A stretch of DNA of 64,000 nt from Chryseobacterium nakagawai (GTDB lineage Bacteria > Bacteroidota > Bacteroidia > Flavobacteriales > Weeksellaceae). Shown here one piece after another: positions 35,738 to 45,079 of this stretch. How positions within the stretch are numbered: position 1 is the stretch's first letter; each line of letters opens with the position of its first letter. The stretch spans positions 5,014,501-5,078,500 of the forward strand of contig NZ_LR134386.1 of assembly GCF_900637665.1 (NCBI RefSeq). Direction: 5' to 3'. A program made the translations under genes and the position numbers. Below the pieces are notes generated by a model. It saw nothing but the letters and a program-made list of their open reading frames with translations, had not been told where the DNA came from and did no database searches.

Positions 35738-36207
35738 TGGTATTTGAGGATATTTACGAACTCTACTGGCAAAAGATATTCCGTTTGTGTATGGGATATG
35801 TCAATGATACCGATCTAGCTCAGGATCTAGCTCAGGAAACCTTCATCATCGTATGGCAGCAGCTCCCGAAATTTAGAAATGAATCCAGCATCGGAACATG
35901 GATCTTCAGAATCGCTTCCAATAATTGTCTCCGACAGATTGAAAAGGAAAAAAGATTTTCCAAAACAGACCTCCCCATCAATCTGGAAGAAAAAAAACAG
36001 GAATCTATGGAGCCTCAGATACAAATGCTGTATCAGTTTATTTCCGAGCTTCCGGAAACGGACAGAATCATTATCTCTCTGGAACTGGAAGAAGTAAAGC
36101 AAGCTGAAATAGCACATATTGTAGGACTTTCAGAATCCAATATCCGGGTAAAAATTCATAGGATCAAAGAAAAATTAACACAAAAATTTAAGCACAATGG
36201 ATACTAA
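35737..36207 (+). CDS. ECF-type RNA polymerase sigma factor
   Basis: The 156-residue protein has the sigma-70 region 2 at residues 5-70 (LYWQKIFRLCMGYVNDTDLAQDLAQETFIIVWQ, FRNESSIGTWIFRIASNNCLR). Region 4 covers about residues 95-150 (FISELPETDRIIISLELEEVKQAEIAHIVG, with the HTH ending in SNIRVKIHRIKEKL). It lacks regions 1 and 3, as is typical of ECF factors. It overlaps the next gene by 11 bases. The membrane protein encoded there is the probable anti-sigma partner. Confidence 0.95.
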   Translation: MVFEDIYELYWQKIFRLCMGYVNDTDLAQDLAQETFIIVWQQLPKFRNESSIGTWIFRIASNNCLRQIEKEKRFSKTDLPINLEEKKQESMEPQIQMLYQFISELPETDRIIISLELEEVKQAEIAHIVGLSESNIRVKIHRIKEKLTQKFKHNGY

Positions 36208-36790
36208 TATTGATTTTAAAAATATCTGGAAGCAGCAGGCTTCTCCAAAACCTAATATAGAAGAACTCCTTAACAGACTGAAAAAGTTTAAAAATGAAAA
36301 CCTTCGCAAACTGATCCTTACCAATCTCCTATTGATTGCAACCAGTTTATGCATTGCTTTTATATGGTATCGTTATCAGCCCCAGTTTACCAGTACAAAA
36401 ATCGGGATTGTGCTTGTCATTCTGGCTATGGTTATTTTTTTGCTGGCTTACAACAGAATGTTTATGATTTTTTATAAAATTGACAATACCCAATCTAACA
36501 GTGAATATCTCCAGAATCTATATCTGGTTAAGAATAAACAGAAGTTTATGCAAACCACTATGCTTAATCTGTATTTCATTATGCTGTTCCTTGGAATATG
36601 CCTGTATATGTATGAATATGCTCTAAAAATGTCATCCGTTTCTGCCATTTTAGTATATACCATAACTTTGATATGGATAGGTTTCAATTGGTTTTATATC
36701 AGACCTAAAACTATAAAGAAACAACAAGGAAAAGTTGACGAATTAATTAATAAATTTGAACAAATAAATAATCAATTAAAGGACTCATGA
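36197..36790 (+). CDS. Membrane protein, probable anti-sigma factor
   Basis: The 197-residue protein has a cytosolic N-terminus (FKNIWKQQASPKPNIEELLNRLKKF). About four transmembrane helices follow (ILTNLLLIATSLCIAFIW, IGIVLVILAMVIFLLAY, TMLNLYFIMLFLGICLYMY, ILVYTITLIWIGFNW). There is no zinc-binding HxxxCxxC anti-sigma domain, so the role rests on overlap with the sigma gene and membrane topology. A cytosolic tail binding the sigma factor would fit. Another membrane function is possible. Confidence 0.6.
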   Translation: MDTNIDFKNIWKQQASPKPNIEELLNRLKKFKNENLRKLILTNLLLIATSLCIAFIWYRYQPQFTSTKIGIVLVILAMVIFLLAYNRMFMIFYKIDNTQSNSEYLQNLYLVKNKQKFMQTTMLNLYFIMLFLGICLYMYEYALKMSSVSAILVYTITLIWIGFNWFYIRPKTIKKQQGKVDELINKFEQINNQLKDS

Positions 36791-37401
36791 ATTCTTCCAC
36801 CAATAAAAACCACTGGGAAAATGTGTATGAAACTAAAAATCCTGACCAGGTAAGCTGGACACAGGAAAAACCTCAAACATCCCTTGATTTTATTCATTCT
36901 TTCGGATTGGGAAAAGAAGCTAAAATCATTGACATTGGTGGTGGAGATAGTACTCTGGTTGATTTTCTGCTTGAAGAAGGTTATGAAAATATTACTGTAT
37001 TGGATATTTCTGCCAAGGCTTTGGAAAAAGCAAAAGAGAGGCTCGGAGACCAGGCAAAGAAGGTAAAATGGATTACTACAGACATTACAGCATTTGAACC
37101 TGCTGAAACTTATGATATCTGGCATGACAGAGCGGCCTTCCATTTCTTAACAACTCCGGAGCAGATTTCAGCATATATTGATATTGCAGAGAAAAATATA
37201 AATAAATTTTTAGTTCTAGGAACCTTTTCCAAACATGGACCAACTCAATGCAGCGGACTGGATATTCAGCAATATGATGAGGCTTCTCTTTCTGAAAAAT
37301 TTATAGAAAGTTTCGATAAGCTCCAATGTATTATGGAAGATCATACGACTCCTTTCGAAACCACTCAAAACTTTGTTTTCTGCAGTTTTAAAAAGCACTG
37401 A
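36787..37401 (+). CDS. Class I SAM-dependent methyltransferase
   Basis: The 204-residue protein has motif I IIDIGGGDSTLVDFLLEEGY with the acidic strand end VLDIS, then ITTDITAF and YDIWHDRAAFHFL, the usual Rossmann methyltransferase order. It overlaps the membrane protein gene by four bases (ATGA), so it belongs to the same operon as the sigma factor. The substrate is unknown. Family members resemble thiol or small-molecule methyltransferases (TehB/UbiE-like). Confidence 0.85.
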   Translation: MNSSTNKNHWENVYETKNPDQVSWTQEKPQTSLDFIHSFGLGKEAKIIDIGGGDSTLVDFLLEEGYENITVLDISAKALEKAKERLGDQAKKVKWITTDITAFEPAETYDIWHDRAAFHFLTTPEQISAYIDIAEKNINKFLVLGTFSKHGPTQCSGLDIQQYDEASLSEKFIESFDKLQCIMEDHTTPFETTQNFVFCSFKKH

Positions 37402-37460
37402 CCCTTATTGTTTTTTTATTTATTTTTGGTGTAGAAAAAACAACACTTAAATAAATAACT

Positions 37461-39245
37461 TTGAAAAAACTATTATTTCTGCTTATTACAACAACTTTAT
37501 CTTCAAATTTTTATTCACAGAATGTAGAATTTTTAGAATGTGGAACTGACGAATTAATGAGAAAACATTACGCAAAGTTCCCCAATGAAAAGGTTCAGGA
37601 TGATACCTTCAATCTGGAATTATCAAAAATGGTCAAGAGCGGCAAATTAGCGGCGAAGAATGGTCAAAACCAGATCTATGAAATCCCAATTGTTATACAT
37701 GTTGTAGGAGATGGAAGCCCAATAGGAAGCATTAATAACAAATCCGATGCTGATATCATTGCCTGGGTAAACTATACCAATGGTGTTTTTGCAGGAAATG
37801 CATCCAGTGGAATGGCCGCTACAAGCTCTCCTTTACCTGTAAAATTTGTTTTTGCGAAGGTAGACCCTAATTGCAATCCTACCAATGGTATTAATAGAAT
37901 TGATGCTTCCAGCCTTCCAAAATACGTAAGTGGCGGAGTAAATGATGACAATACCACCAATGCTGTACCTGCAACACAAATTACGGCAATGGGGCAATGG
38001 GACACTAGCAAATACTACAATATCTATGTTGTGAAAAAACTAACATCCAACGCAGGAGCATTAAATGGATATGCTTATTATCCGGGAGGAAGCAACGATT
38101 ATTCCTTTATGGCCACCAGCGCCTCGGCAGTCAATGCACAAACCCTTGCTCACGAGTTTGGCCATGCTTTAGGCCTAAGACATACCCACGAAGGATATAA
38201 TGCTACTACAGGAGATTGCCCTGCCAATACAGATTGTACCCTGAATGGTGATTTGGTATGTGATACTGAACCTATGAAAAGTCTTTATCATACCTCTGTT
38301 CCTAGAAATTGCCAGACCGGACAAATCAACCCATGTACCAGCCAGCTTTATGCTGGTGGGGAAAGAAATGTAATGGCTTATACCTTTTGCTTCAGAGATT
38401 TATTTACTCAGGGACAAACAGATCGTGCAACAGCACAACTTCTGAAGTACAGACAATCATTAATCAACTCTCCGGTTGCTGCAAGTATAACTCCTAATAA
38501 CAGTGTATCTCTTACTGGCGCATGTACTCCAACAACAATAAATGCTCCTGGAAATTATAACATTGGAATTACTTCAGTAAAGTTTGGGAGCATCAATAAC
38601 TCTTCCAACAGCTACAAACAGGCAATTAATAACTTCTATGAAAACTTTACCGGCAACTACTGTATGGGAATCAGCAAAACGACAATTCCCAGCAATACAG
38701 CCACTACCATCCAGGTTGCTCCGGGACTAAATAACAGTCACAGAATAAAAGCATATATTGATTACAACAATGATGGTCAGTTTAATGAAATTACAGAAGC
38801 GATTTTAAATCAAACGGGAGTAACCAGTGGTTCATTTGCGACTGCTTCTGTCACCCCTCCATCAGATGCTGTATTAAATACTCCTTTAAGAATGAGGGTT
38901 ATCGGTGATTTGGCAGGTATTACCATTACGTCATGCTATACTCCAGAATATGGGCAAGTGGAAGATTATTCCGTAACCATAGTACCGCAGGCTTCATTAT
39001 CTGTAAATGATATAACTTCAAAAAATAGTTCATTCATCACCAAGGATGAAAATTCAGTATATGTAAAAGGGGAATCAAAAATTGCTTCATTTCATATCTA
39101 TGATGCATCAGGAAAGCTATTGGTAAACAGAACAGACATCAATGCTTCTGAATTTAGATTTCCTGTCAATCAAAGGAGCACAATCATCATAGTGAATGTT
39201 GTTCTAAAAGATGGAAAGGTACTGACTAAAAAATTAAAATTCTAG
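37461..39245 (+). CDS. Secreted M43-type zinc metalloprotease with GEVED and T9SS domains
   Basis: The 594-residue protein starts at TTG 37461 with a signal peptide (to FYSQ). A pappalysin-like (M43) catalytic domain carries H231-E-F-G-H235-A-L-G-L-R-H241, the extended HExxHxxGxxH zinc site, with the Met-turn likely at VMAYTFC. A GEVED domain lies around residues 425-515 (IDYNNDGQFNE, PEYGQVEDYSVTI). The last 70 residues form a T9SS sorting domain (FHIYDASGKLL). It should be secreted and degrade proteins outside the cell. A terminator follows. Confidence 0.9.
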   Translation: MKKLLFLLITTTLSSNFYSQNVEFLECGTDELMRKHYAKFPNEKVQDDTFNLELSKMVKSGKLAAKNGQNQIYEIPIVIHVVGDGSPIGSINNKSDADIIAWVNYTNGVFAGNASSGMAATSSPLPVKFVFAKVDPNCNPTNGINRIDASSLPKYVSGGVNDDNTTNAVPATQITAMGQWDTSKYYNIYVVKKLTSNAGALNGYAYYPGGSNDYSFMATSASAVNAQTLAHEFGHALGLRHTHEGYNATTGDCPANTDCTLNGDLVCDTEPMKSLYHTSVPRNCQTGQINPCTSQLYAGGERNVMAYTFCFRDLFTQGQTDRATAQLLKYRQSLINSPVAASITPNNSVSLTGACTPTTINAPGNYNIGITSVKFGSINNSSNSYKQAINNFYENFTGNYCMGISKTTIPSNTATTIQVAPGLNNSHRIKAYIDYNNDGQFNEITEAILNQTGVTSGSFATASVTPPSDAVLNTPLRMRVIGDLAGITITSCYTPEYGQVEDYSVTIVPQASLSVNDITSKNSSFITKDENSVYVKGESKIASFHIYDASGKLLVNRTDINASEFRFPVNQRSTIIIVNVVLKDGKVLTKKLKF

Positions 39246-39265
39246 ATCCTTTCAATAACAAAAAA

Positions 39266-39281
39266 GAGAGCATTTGCTCTC
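39266..39281. terminator. Terminator after the metalloprotease gene
   Basis: GAGAGCA (39266-39272) pairs with TGCTCTC (39275-39281) with a tiny loop, flanked by A and T tracts. It lies between converging genes and may serve both strands. Confidence 0.8.
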
Positions 39282-39306
39282 TTTTTTTATAGATTCAAAT
39301 ACGTTT

Positions 39307-41067
39307 TTATTTTGCTTCCTTTTCTTCTTCCAATTCCACTTCATGTCGAAGTTGTGCCTTGTATAAAGTAGCGTAGTATCCGTTTTTATCCAAAAGTTCC
39401 AAATGCCTTCCCTCTTCTACAATTTTACCATGCTCCATCACAATAATTTTATCTGCTTTTTCAATAGTGGAAAGTCTATGGGCAATAATAATGGACGTTC
39501 TGTTTCTGGTAATTTTTTCCGTGGCTCTCTGAATCAGTTTTTCACTTTCATGGTCAATGGAAGAAGTGGCTTCATCCAGAATCAGGATCTTTGGATCTGA
39601 TAAATAAGCTCTCAGGAAAGACAGTAATTGTCTTTGACCTAAGGAAATAGATGACCCTCTTTCACTTACAACATAATCATAGCCGCCCGGAAGCTGTTCA
39701 ATGAACTGATCTACTTCAATTTCTTTAGCTCCGGCCTTTATCTTTTCAAGGGTGATACTATCGTCTCCAAACGCAAGGTTTTCAAAAATACTTCCATGAA
39801 AAAGAAATACATCCTGCAATACTACTCCGATATGACTTCTCAGATTATAAAGCTCATAGTCTTTTAAATCCACATCATCGATAAGAATATTTCCTGAATT
39901 GATATCATAAAGTCTTGTAATCAAACTGATAATGGTGGATTTACCCGCTCCGGTTGCGCCTACAATGGCAACGGTTTCCCCAGGATTCACCTTAAAATCA
40001 ATACCTTTCAGTACTTCCTGTTTTTCATCATAGGCAAAGTGCACTTTCTGGAATTCAATTTTACCGGCAAAGTGATCTTTTTTCACTATCCCTGTATTGG
40101 TCATCGAATTATCTTCATCCATTAACCCCAGTACTCTTTCTGCCCCTACAATTCCTCGTTGGATATTATTGAATCGGTCTGCAATCTGTCTTAAAGGACG
40201 AATCAACATTGAGATATACTGAATAAAAGCAATCACTACCCCGGCACTGATCGTAATATATCCACCATAAAACAAGATAAATCCAATAAATAATGAAGAA
40301 ATAAGTTCTACCACAGGAAAGAACAATGAGAAGATGAAAACAGTTCTCAACAATGCTCCTTTCAGCGTAATATTGATATCATCAAATTTTTTAAATTCTG
40401 ACTCTTGCCTGTTGAATACCTGAATGATAGACATTCCTGCCAACCTTTCCTGTACAAAAGAGTTTTGTGTAGACGTCCAGTTTCTTTCGTCCCCAAAAGC
40501 TTTTTTAAGCCTTTTCTGGAAAAACCTTGTGATCATCACCATTAAAGGCAGAATAGCAAGCGTAATATAACTCAGATGAACGTTTGTACTGAACATCATC
40601 ACCAACACAAATACAATTCTCAGAATATCTCCGAAAACCATCAGAAATCCGTCTGTATACACTGTTGCTATAGTTTCTACATCTCCTACCGCACGGGTTA
40701 CTAATTGACCAATCGGTGTTTTATCAAAGAATGATGTTTTGAAATAAATCAGTTTAGAATATAAACGCTCTCTGATATCCCGGATTACATTCTGTGAGAT
40801 AAAGTTTGAAAAATAAACCAGGAAAAAATTTAAAATGGTTTCTGCAAACACCAATCCCACAAGGATATAGATATGTTTCATCATCAAAGCTTTATCCTGC
40901 AGCTTTGTGATGTCATTATCCACCACTTCCATGGTCAGATATGGTCTGTAAGTAGAAACTATAGAGAGTATTACGGAAATTATTAAAGTAAGGATGAACC
41001 AAGAACGAAACTTCATTCCAATAAAGAACAGCCTTTTTACAATTCCCCAGGTATCTTGTTTTTTCAT
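39307..41067 (-). CDS. ABC exporter, MsbA-like, fused permease and ATPase
   Basis: The 586-residue half-transporter has six transmembrane helices in residues 15-310. The nucleotide-binding domain has Walker A GATGAGKST, Q-loop VVLQDVFLF, signature ISLGQRQL and Walker B ILILDEATSSID, then the H-switch IIAHRLST. It forms a homodimer that exports lipid-like or drug substrates. The divergent lpxK gene nearby is suggestive of lipid A flipping, but the subfamily is not settled. The 174 bases to the small membrane gene upstream suggest a separate promoter. Confidence 0.9.
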   Translation of the reverse strand: MKKQDTWGIVKRLFFIGMKFRSWFILTLIISVILSIVSTYRPYLTMEVVDNDITKLQDKALMMKHIYILVGLVFAETILNFFLVYFSNFISQNVIRDIRERLYSKLIYFKTSFFDKTPIGQLVTRAVGDVETIATVYTDGFLMVFGDILRIVFVLVMMFSTNVHLSYITLAILPLMVMITRFFQKRLKKAFGDERNWTSTQNSFVQERLAGMSIIQVFNRQESEFKKFDDINITLKGALLRTVFIFSLFFPVVELISSLFIGFILFYGGYITISAGVVIAFIQYISMLIRPLRQIADRFNNIQRGIVGAERVLGLMDEDNSMTNTGIVKKDHFAGKIEFQKVHFAYDEKQEVLKGIDFKVNPGETVAIVGATGAGKSTIISLITRLYDINSGNILIDDVDLKDYELYNLRSHIGVVLQDVFLFHGSIFENLAFGDDSITLEKIKAGAKEIEVDQFIEQLPGGYDYVVSERGSSISLGQRQLLSFLRAYLSDPKILILDEATSSIDHESEKLIQRATEKITRNRTSIIIAHRLSTIEKADKIIVMEHGKIVEEGRHLELLDKNGYYATLYKAQLRHEVELEEEKEAK

Positions 41068-41241
41068 TATACGAATCGAAGAAAAGAATTAAAATTCTAT
41101 GCAAAAATAAGACTTTATAAATTGTCAGCCTGTACAACTTTTGCAAATCATCATAGAAAATGTAAGATACCTATCATTTACAGAATGAATATCTTTCACA
41201 GATAAGCTTATTTTTACGGATACTTTTGAAAGCTTTATTTT

Positions 41242-41595
41242 TCAATTCTTTGAATCTTCCGAAATCTTCCCGATCTGTTGAATTTCTATGGAGGGCTTTT
41301 GCAGATTTTCATTCTTATATCTTCTTTCAAGAAGCAGATAAACACCCCATACCGCAAGAAGAGAAAGTAACCAACCAACAAGATTAGCGGCAGAAAAGCC
41401 TGTATAATTTAGATTATTTACTGCCTCTGGATCAGTAGAAGCTAAATAAACACCATAAGACATTCCTAAAATAATCTGAGTACCCAGGTAAACCCCTACA
41501 GCTAAAAGCCCCAGCTGCCATTTTACTTTTCCGAATTTTTCTGCTAACCGGGCATAATATCGATACGCTCCAATAAGAATAAGAATTGATAACAT
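41242..41595 (-). CDS. Small membrane protein, unknown
   Basis: The 117-residue protein has about three transmembrane helices (MLSILILIGAYRYY, LLAVGVYLGTQIILGMSYGVYL, AANLVGWLLSLLAVWGVYLLL) and a charged C-terminal tail. It begins 23 bases after the truA stop and is probably co-transcribed with it. No known motif. Confidence 0.65.
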   Translation of the reverse strand: MLSILILIGAYRYYARLAEKFGKVKWQLGLLAVGVYLGTQIILGMSYGVYLASTDPEAVNNLNYTGFSAANLVGWLLSLLAVWGVYLLLERRYKNENLQKPSIEIQQIGKISEDSKN

Positions 41596-41618
41596 GATTA
41601 TAGTTTTTTAGGTTTTAT

Positions 41619-42350
41619 TTAAAATTCATAGCCTACATCTACGAGATATAATCCATGGGCAGGAGCAGAGGTTCCAGCAGCATTACGGTTTTTATCTTCA
41701 ATGACCCTCCGAAGATCTTCCGGTTTTAATTTTCCTGTACCAATCTCCACCATTGTTCCTACAATAGCGCGAACCATATTCCTCAGGAAGCGGTTGGCAG
41801 AAACGGTAAATTTCAGATCTGCCCCATTCTGTTCCCATTTTGCGATATACATTTTGCAGATGTTCGTTTTATTATCGGTTTTTAATTTGGCAAAACTTGT
41901 AAAATCTTCATATTCAAAAAGAATTTTACAGGCTTCGTTCATTTTATTGAGATCCAAAGATCTCTTCCAATGCTGCCAGGCAGATTCTTGGGTAAACGGA
42001 TTTTTCTCCAACGAAATATAATATTCGTAGGTTCTATAGGTTGCGTCGAAACGGGCATGAAAATCATCTTTTACCTTAAAAATTCTATCAATTGAAATAT
42101 CAGGTGGCAGAAAACTGTTCAGTCTTCGTGGAAGCTGATCGCTCAGCTCTTGCTCCGTATCAAAATGTGCAAATATTTTTTTAGCATGAACACCAGTATC
42201 CGTTCTTCCGGCACCGGTAGTTTTAATCTCTTCTCTTAAAATGGTGGAAAGTGCTTTTTCCAGTTCTTCCTGCACAGAAATAGCATCCGGCTGTATTTGA
42301 TAGCCAAAATAATTCTTTCCGTTGTAAGAAAATTCTATAAAGTATCTCAA
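41619..42350 (-). CDS. truA: tRNA pseudouridine synthase A
   Basis: TruA converts U38-U40 of the tRNA anticodon arm to pseudouridine. The 243-residue protein has RYFIEFSYNGKNYFGYQ at the N-terminus, the catalytic Asp in TTGAGRTDTGVHA, RFDATYRTYEYYIS and FLRNMVRAIVGTMVEIGTGK. The start is placed at TTG 42350 because this matches the normal family N-terminus; the longer in-frame start at 42371 adds seven atypical residues. A -7-like element, TATTTTTG on the - strand, lies at 42369-42376. Confidence 0.95.
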   Translation of the reverse strand: MRYFIEFSYNGKNYFGYQIQPDAISVQEELEKALSTILREEIKTTGAGRTDTGVHAKKIFAHFDTEQELSDQLPRRLNSFLPPDISIDRIFKVKDDFHARFDATYRTYEYYISLEKNPFTQESAWQHWKRSLDLNKMNEACKILFEYEDFTSFAKLKTDNKTNICKMYIAKWEQNGADLKFTVSANRFLRNMVRAIVGTMVEIGTGKLKPEDLRRVIEDKNRNAAGTSAPAHGLYLVDVGYEF

Positions 42351-42368
42351 TGTAATGGTATAACTCCA

Positions 42369-42376
42369 CAAAAATA
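42369..42376 (-). promoter_or_regulatory. Candidate -7 element for truA
   Basis: CAAAAATA on the + strand reads TATTTTTG on the - strand, matching TAnnTTTG about 19 bases before the TTG start of truA. This position also favours the short truA start. No clear -33 element. Confidence 0.4.
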
Positions 42377-42443
42377 CTTTAATTTAACGAAATATTTGTT
42401 GAAAAGTCTTTGAGAATATTACTCCAATGCTTATGAAAATTCC

Positions 42444-42451
42444 TATTTTTG
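42444..42451 (+). promoter_or_regulatory. Candidate -7 element for lpxK
   Basis: TATTTTTG fits TAnnTTTG and ends 7 bases before the lpxK ATG, so the transcript could have almost no 5' leader. No -33 TTG at the normal distance. Confidence 0.4.
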
Positions 42452-42458
42452 CATTCGT

Positions 42459-43484
42459 ATGAAAAGATGGTACCTTTATCCTTTTTCCCTTGCTTATCAT
42501 ATGGTAACGGGTATCCGAAACACAATGTATGATCTGGGGATTTTTAAGTCGACAAAATTCAAGACACCGATAATTAATGTCGGTAACCTCTCTGTGGGCG
42601 GAAGCGGAAAATCGCCTATGGTGATGTATCTCGCTCAATATTTATCCAAACATTACAGAACCGGAGTCCTTTCACGAGGTTACGGAAGGCTTACTAAAGG
42701 CTATGAAGTAACGAATTATGAGAGCAACTACAAGGTTGTAGGGGATGAAGCCATGCAGCTTTTTGAACGTTTTAAAAACCGTTTTGTGATTGCTGTTTCA
42801 GAAGAACGTGTTCCTGGTGCCAAAAAAGTGATTGAAGACATGGATCTTGGAGTACTGATTTTGGATGATGCTATGCAACACCGCGCTATTAAAGCGGGAT
42901 TCAATATTCTGATGACTGATTTTAATGATCCGTTTTTTAAAGACTATCTTCTTCCTGCCGGAGATCTTAGAGAATCCAGAGCGGGCTCAAGAAGAGCAGA
43001 TATCATTATGGTCAGCAAATGTCCTGATGAGCTTACAGAGGAAACCAAAAGGTATTATATTTCAAGAATCAGACCTTCTCATAACCAAAAAGTATTCTTT
43101 TCATCTATCGGTTATGACGAAAATGTATATGGAAAGGATAAAATGCTTCCGGATAACAATCTGAACTATTATGATATTCTACTGATTACAGGGATTGCCA
43201 ATCCAAAACCACTGTTGGAGCATCTGGCAAAATTCTCAAAAAGGGTTACCCATCTGAAATTCAGAGATCATCATAATTTCACAGATGATGATATTAAAAA
43301 AATCCTTGCGGAATATAAAAAATTAGGAGAATATAAGCTGATATTAACCACAGAGAAAGATTATGTTCGTCTGAAAACTTTTGATTATCTTAGAGAAATT
43401 GTTTACTACTGGCCTATCAATGTAATTATTGATAAAAAGGAAGAATTCAATCAAATCATCTTAGATTATGTTAGAAAAAATTAA
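42459..43484 (+). CDS. lpxK: Tetraacyldisaccharide 4'-kinase
   Basis: LpxK phosphorylates the 4' position of the lipid A disaccharide precursor at the inner membrane. The 341-residue protein has a membrane-associated N-terminus (MKRWYLYPFSLAYHMVTGIRN), the P-loop INVGNLSVGGSGKSP, LSRGYGR, GDEAMQL, VLILDDAMQHRAI and the C-terminal RDHHNFTDDDI. Length is normal. It overlaps the purine phosphorylase gene by 17 bases, so they are co-transcribed, although the functions look unrelated. Confidence 0.97.
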   Translation: MKRWYLYPFSLAYHMVTGIRNTMYDLGIFKSTKFKTPIINVGNLSVGGSGKSPMVMYLAQYLSKHYRTGVLSRGYGRLTKGYEVTNYESNYKVVGDEAMQLFERFKNRFVIAVSEERVPGAKKVIEDMDLGVLILDDAMQHRAIKAGFNILMTDFNDPFFKDYLLPAGDLRESRAGSRRADIIMVSKCPDELTEETKRYYISRIRPSHNQKVFFSSIGYDENVYGKDKMLPDNNLNYYDILLITGIANPKPLLEHLAKFSKRVTHLKFRDHHNFTDDDIKKILAEYKKLGEYKLILTTEKDYVRLKTFDYLREIVYYWPINVIIDKKEEFNQIILDYVRKN

Positions 43485-44283
43485 AGAGACAGCAAAGTTT
43501 ATCAAGAATATCATTCAGGACACTCCTGATTTTGCTGTTGTTTTAGGATCCGGACTTGGGAAGCTGCAGAATGAAGTAGAACCGATCCAAGTTTTAGACT
43601 ACAAAGATATTCCCAATTTTCCACAAACTACAGTGGTAGGACATACCGGAAAACTTATCTACGGAATATTGGAAGGGAAAAAAGTACTGATGATGAGTGG
43701 CCGTTTTCATTATTATGAAGGACATTCTATGGAAACTGTGACTTTCCCTATCAGAATTTTTCATTCATTGGGAATTAAAAACCTTATTCTTTCCAATGCT
43801 TGTGGTGGTGTAAATCCTGCCTATAGTATTGCAGATATCGTTATTCTAAAAGATCACATCAATATGATGCCTGAACATCCGCTTCGAGGCAAAAATATTG
43901 ATGAGCTCGGACCACGATTTGTGGATATGAGCGAACCTTACAACAAAAAAATGATTGCTGTAGCGGAACAGGCTGCTGCAGAAAACAATATTAAAATCCA
44001 TCAGGGAATCTACGTTGCCCTGCAAGGCCCTACTTTTGAAACTCCTGCCGAATACGGAATGATTAAAGCTATTGGCGGTGATATGGTAGGAATGAGTACC
44101 GTTCCTGAAGTGATCGTTGCCAGACACATGGGTATGAATGCATTTTGTATGTCTGTAATTACTGATCTTGGAGGACCAGACATTGCCTTTGCTGTTTCTC
44201 ATGAAGAAGTTTTGAATGCTGCCAATAAAGCAATGCCGAATGTAATTACCATAGTAAAAGGCTTGATTAAAAACTATCAATAA
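43468..44283 (+). CDS. punA: Purine-nucleoside phosphorylase (trimeric type)
   Basis: The enzyme splits purine (deoxy)nucleosides with phosphate to base and (deoxy)ribose 1-phosphate. The 271-residue protein carries the phosphate loop VLGSGLG, VGHTGKLIYG, SGRFHYYEGH, SNACGGVNP, and LQGPTFETPAEYGMI with GDMVGMSTVPEVIVARH. Length and motifs fit the homotrimeric class rather than the hexameric DeoD. The start overlaps the end of lpxK. Confidence 0.93.
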   Translation: MLEKIKETAKFIKNIIQDTPDFAVVLGSGLGKLQNEVEPIQVLDYKDIPNFPQTTVVGHTGKLIYGILEGKKVLMMSGRFHYYEGHSMETVTFPIRIFHSLGIKNLILSNACGGVNPAYSIADIVILKDHINMMPEHPLRGKNIDELGPRFVDMSEPYNKKMIAVAEQAAAENNIKIHQGIYVALQGPTFETPAEYGMIKAIGGDMVGMSTVPEVIVARHMGMNAFCMSVITDLGGPDIAFAVSHEEVLNAANKAMPNVITIVKGLIKNYQ

Positions 44284-44440
44284 AAAGTTTTACAGTTATT
44301 CAATCGAAGACGTGATATTCCACCCCTCTGGAGGTTTTTCAAATTAAGGGTTTGGCAGATGTTTTTTTCCTCAACTATTTGTATAATTTCATAGAAATTG
44401 TCAATAATATAAATTTTTCCCAATTCATAAAAAAATAATC

Positions 44441-44468
44441 TTGAATTGGTATTCATTGCTTAGTTTTG
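44441..44468 (+). promoter_or_regulatory. Flavobacterial promoter for the thioredoxin-like gene
   Basis: TTG at 44441-44443 and TAGTTTTG at 44461-44468 are separated by 17 bases, which fits the TTG-N17-23-TAnnTTTG consensus. The ATG lies at 44487. Confidence 0.6.
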
Positions 44469-44486
44469 TGTAAATGAAATTGTAGA

Positions 44487-45002
44487 ATGAGAAAGTTGTT
44501 ATTAATTTTTATGATGGGTGTGTTTGGCTTAAGCTATGCACAAAAAATTCCTACTGCTCTTAAAACAGGGTTTTCCAAAGAAGCCTTAAAACAAAAACTG
44601 GAAGATGAGGATGGAAAAGCAATTACCATCCAGGAAATATTAAATCAGCATAAAGGAAAAGTTTTGGTGATCGATTTCTGGGCCGGATGGTGTAGAGACT
44701 GTCTTCAGGCACTCCCAAAAGCTGAAATATTAGAAAAAAACAACCCTAATGTTGACTTTGTTTTCTTATCACTGGAAAGATCTAAAGAAGGATTTGATAA
44801 GAGTCTTGTAAGATTCAACATGAAAGAAAAAGATAATTACTGGTTTGCATCAGGCTGGAAAAATGATTTCAACAATTATGTGGATCTTAACTGGATTCCA
44901 AGATATATGATTATCGATCAGAAATCTGCTATTGCAAAATATTACGCTATTTCTCCGGAAGATCCTGAGATTCAGCAGACCATAGACAAACTTTTAAAAT
45001 AA
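44487..45002 (+). CDS. TlpA/thioredoxin-like periplasmic protein
   Basis: The 171-residue protein has a signal peptide (MRKLLLIFMMGVFGLSYAQ) and a thioredoxin fold with the redox motif C69-R-D-C72 in VIDFWAGWCRDCLQALP. The cis-Pro region is LNWIPRYMIID. It would act as a periplasmic disulfide reductase or in cytochrome c maturation or stress defence. A hairpin at 45024-45063 separates it from the GNAT gene. Confidence 0.88.
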   Translation: MRKLLLIFMMGVFGLSYAQKIPTALKTGFSKEALKQKLEDEDGKAITIQEILNQHKGKVLVIDFWAGWCRDCLQALPKAEILEKNNPNVDFVFLSLERSKEGFDKSLVRFNMKEKDNYWFASGWKNDFNNYVDLNWIPRYMIIDQKSAIAKYYAISPEDPEIQQTIDKLLK

Positions 45003-45023
45003 TTTTTAAAACATCAAAACCTT

Positions 45024-45063
45024 GAAGTTTAAACACTCCATAAAAGCGGAATGTTTAAACTTC
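45024..45063 (+). terminator. Hairpin after the thioredoxin-like gene
   Basis: A 16-base stem with one mismatch pairs 45024-45039 with 45048-45063; TATTTCTT follows. Probably a terminator, although the T tract is modest. Confidence 0.65.
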
Positions 45064-45079
45064 ATCTATTTCTTATACC

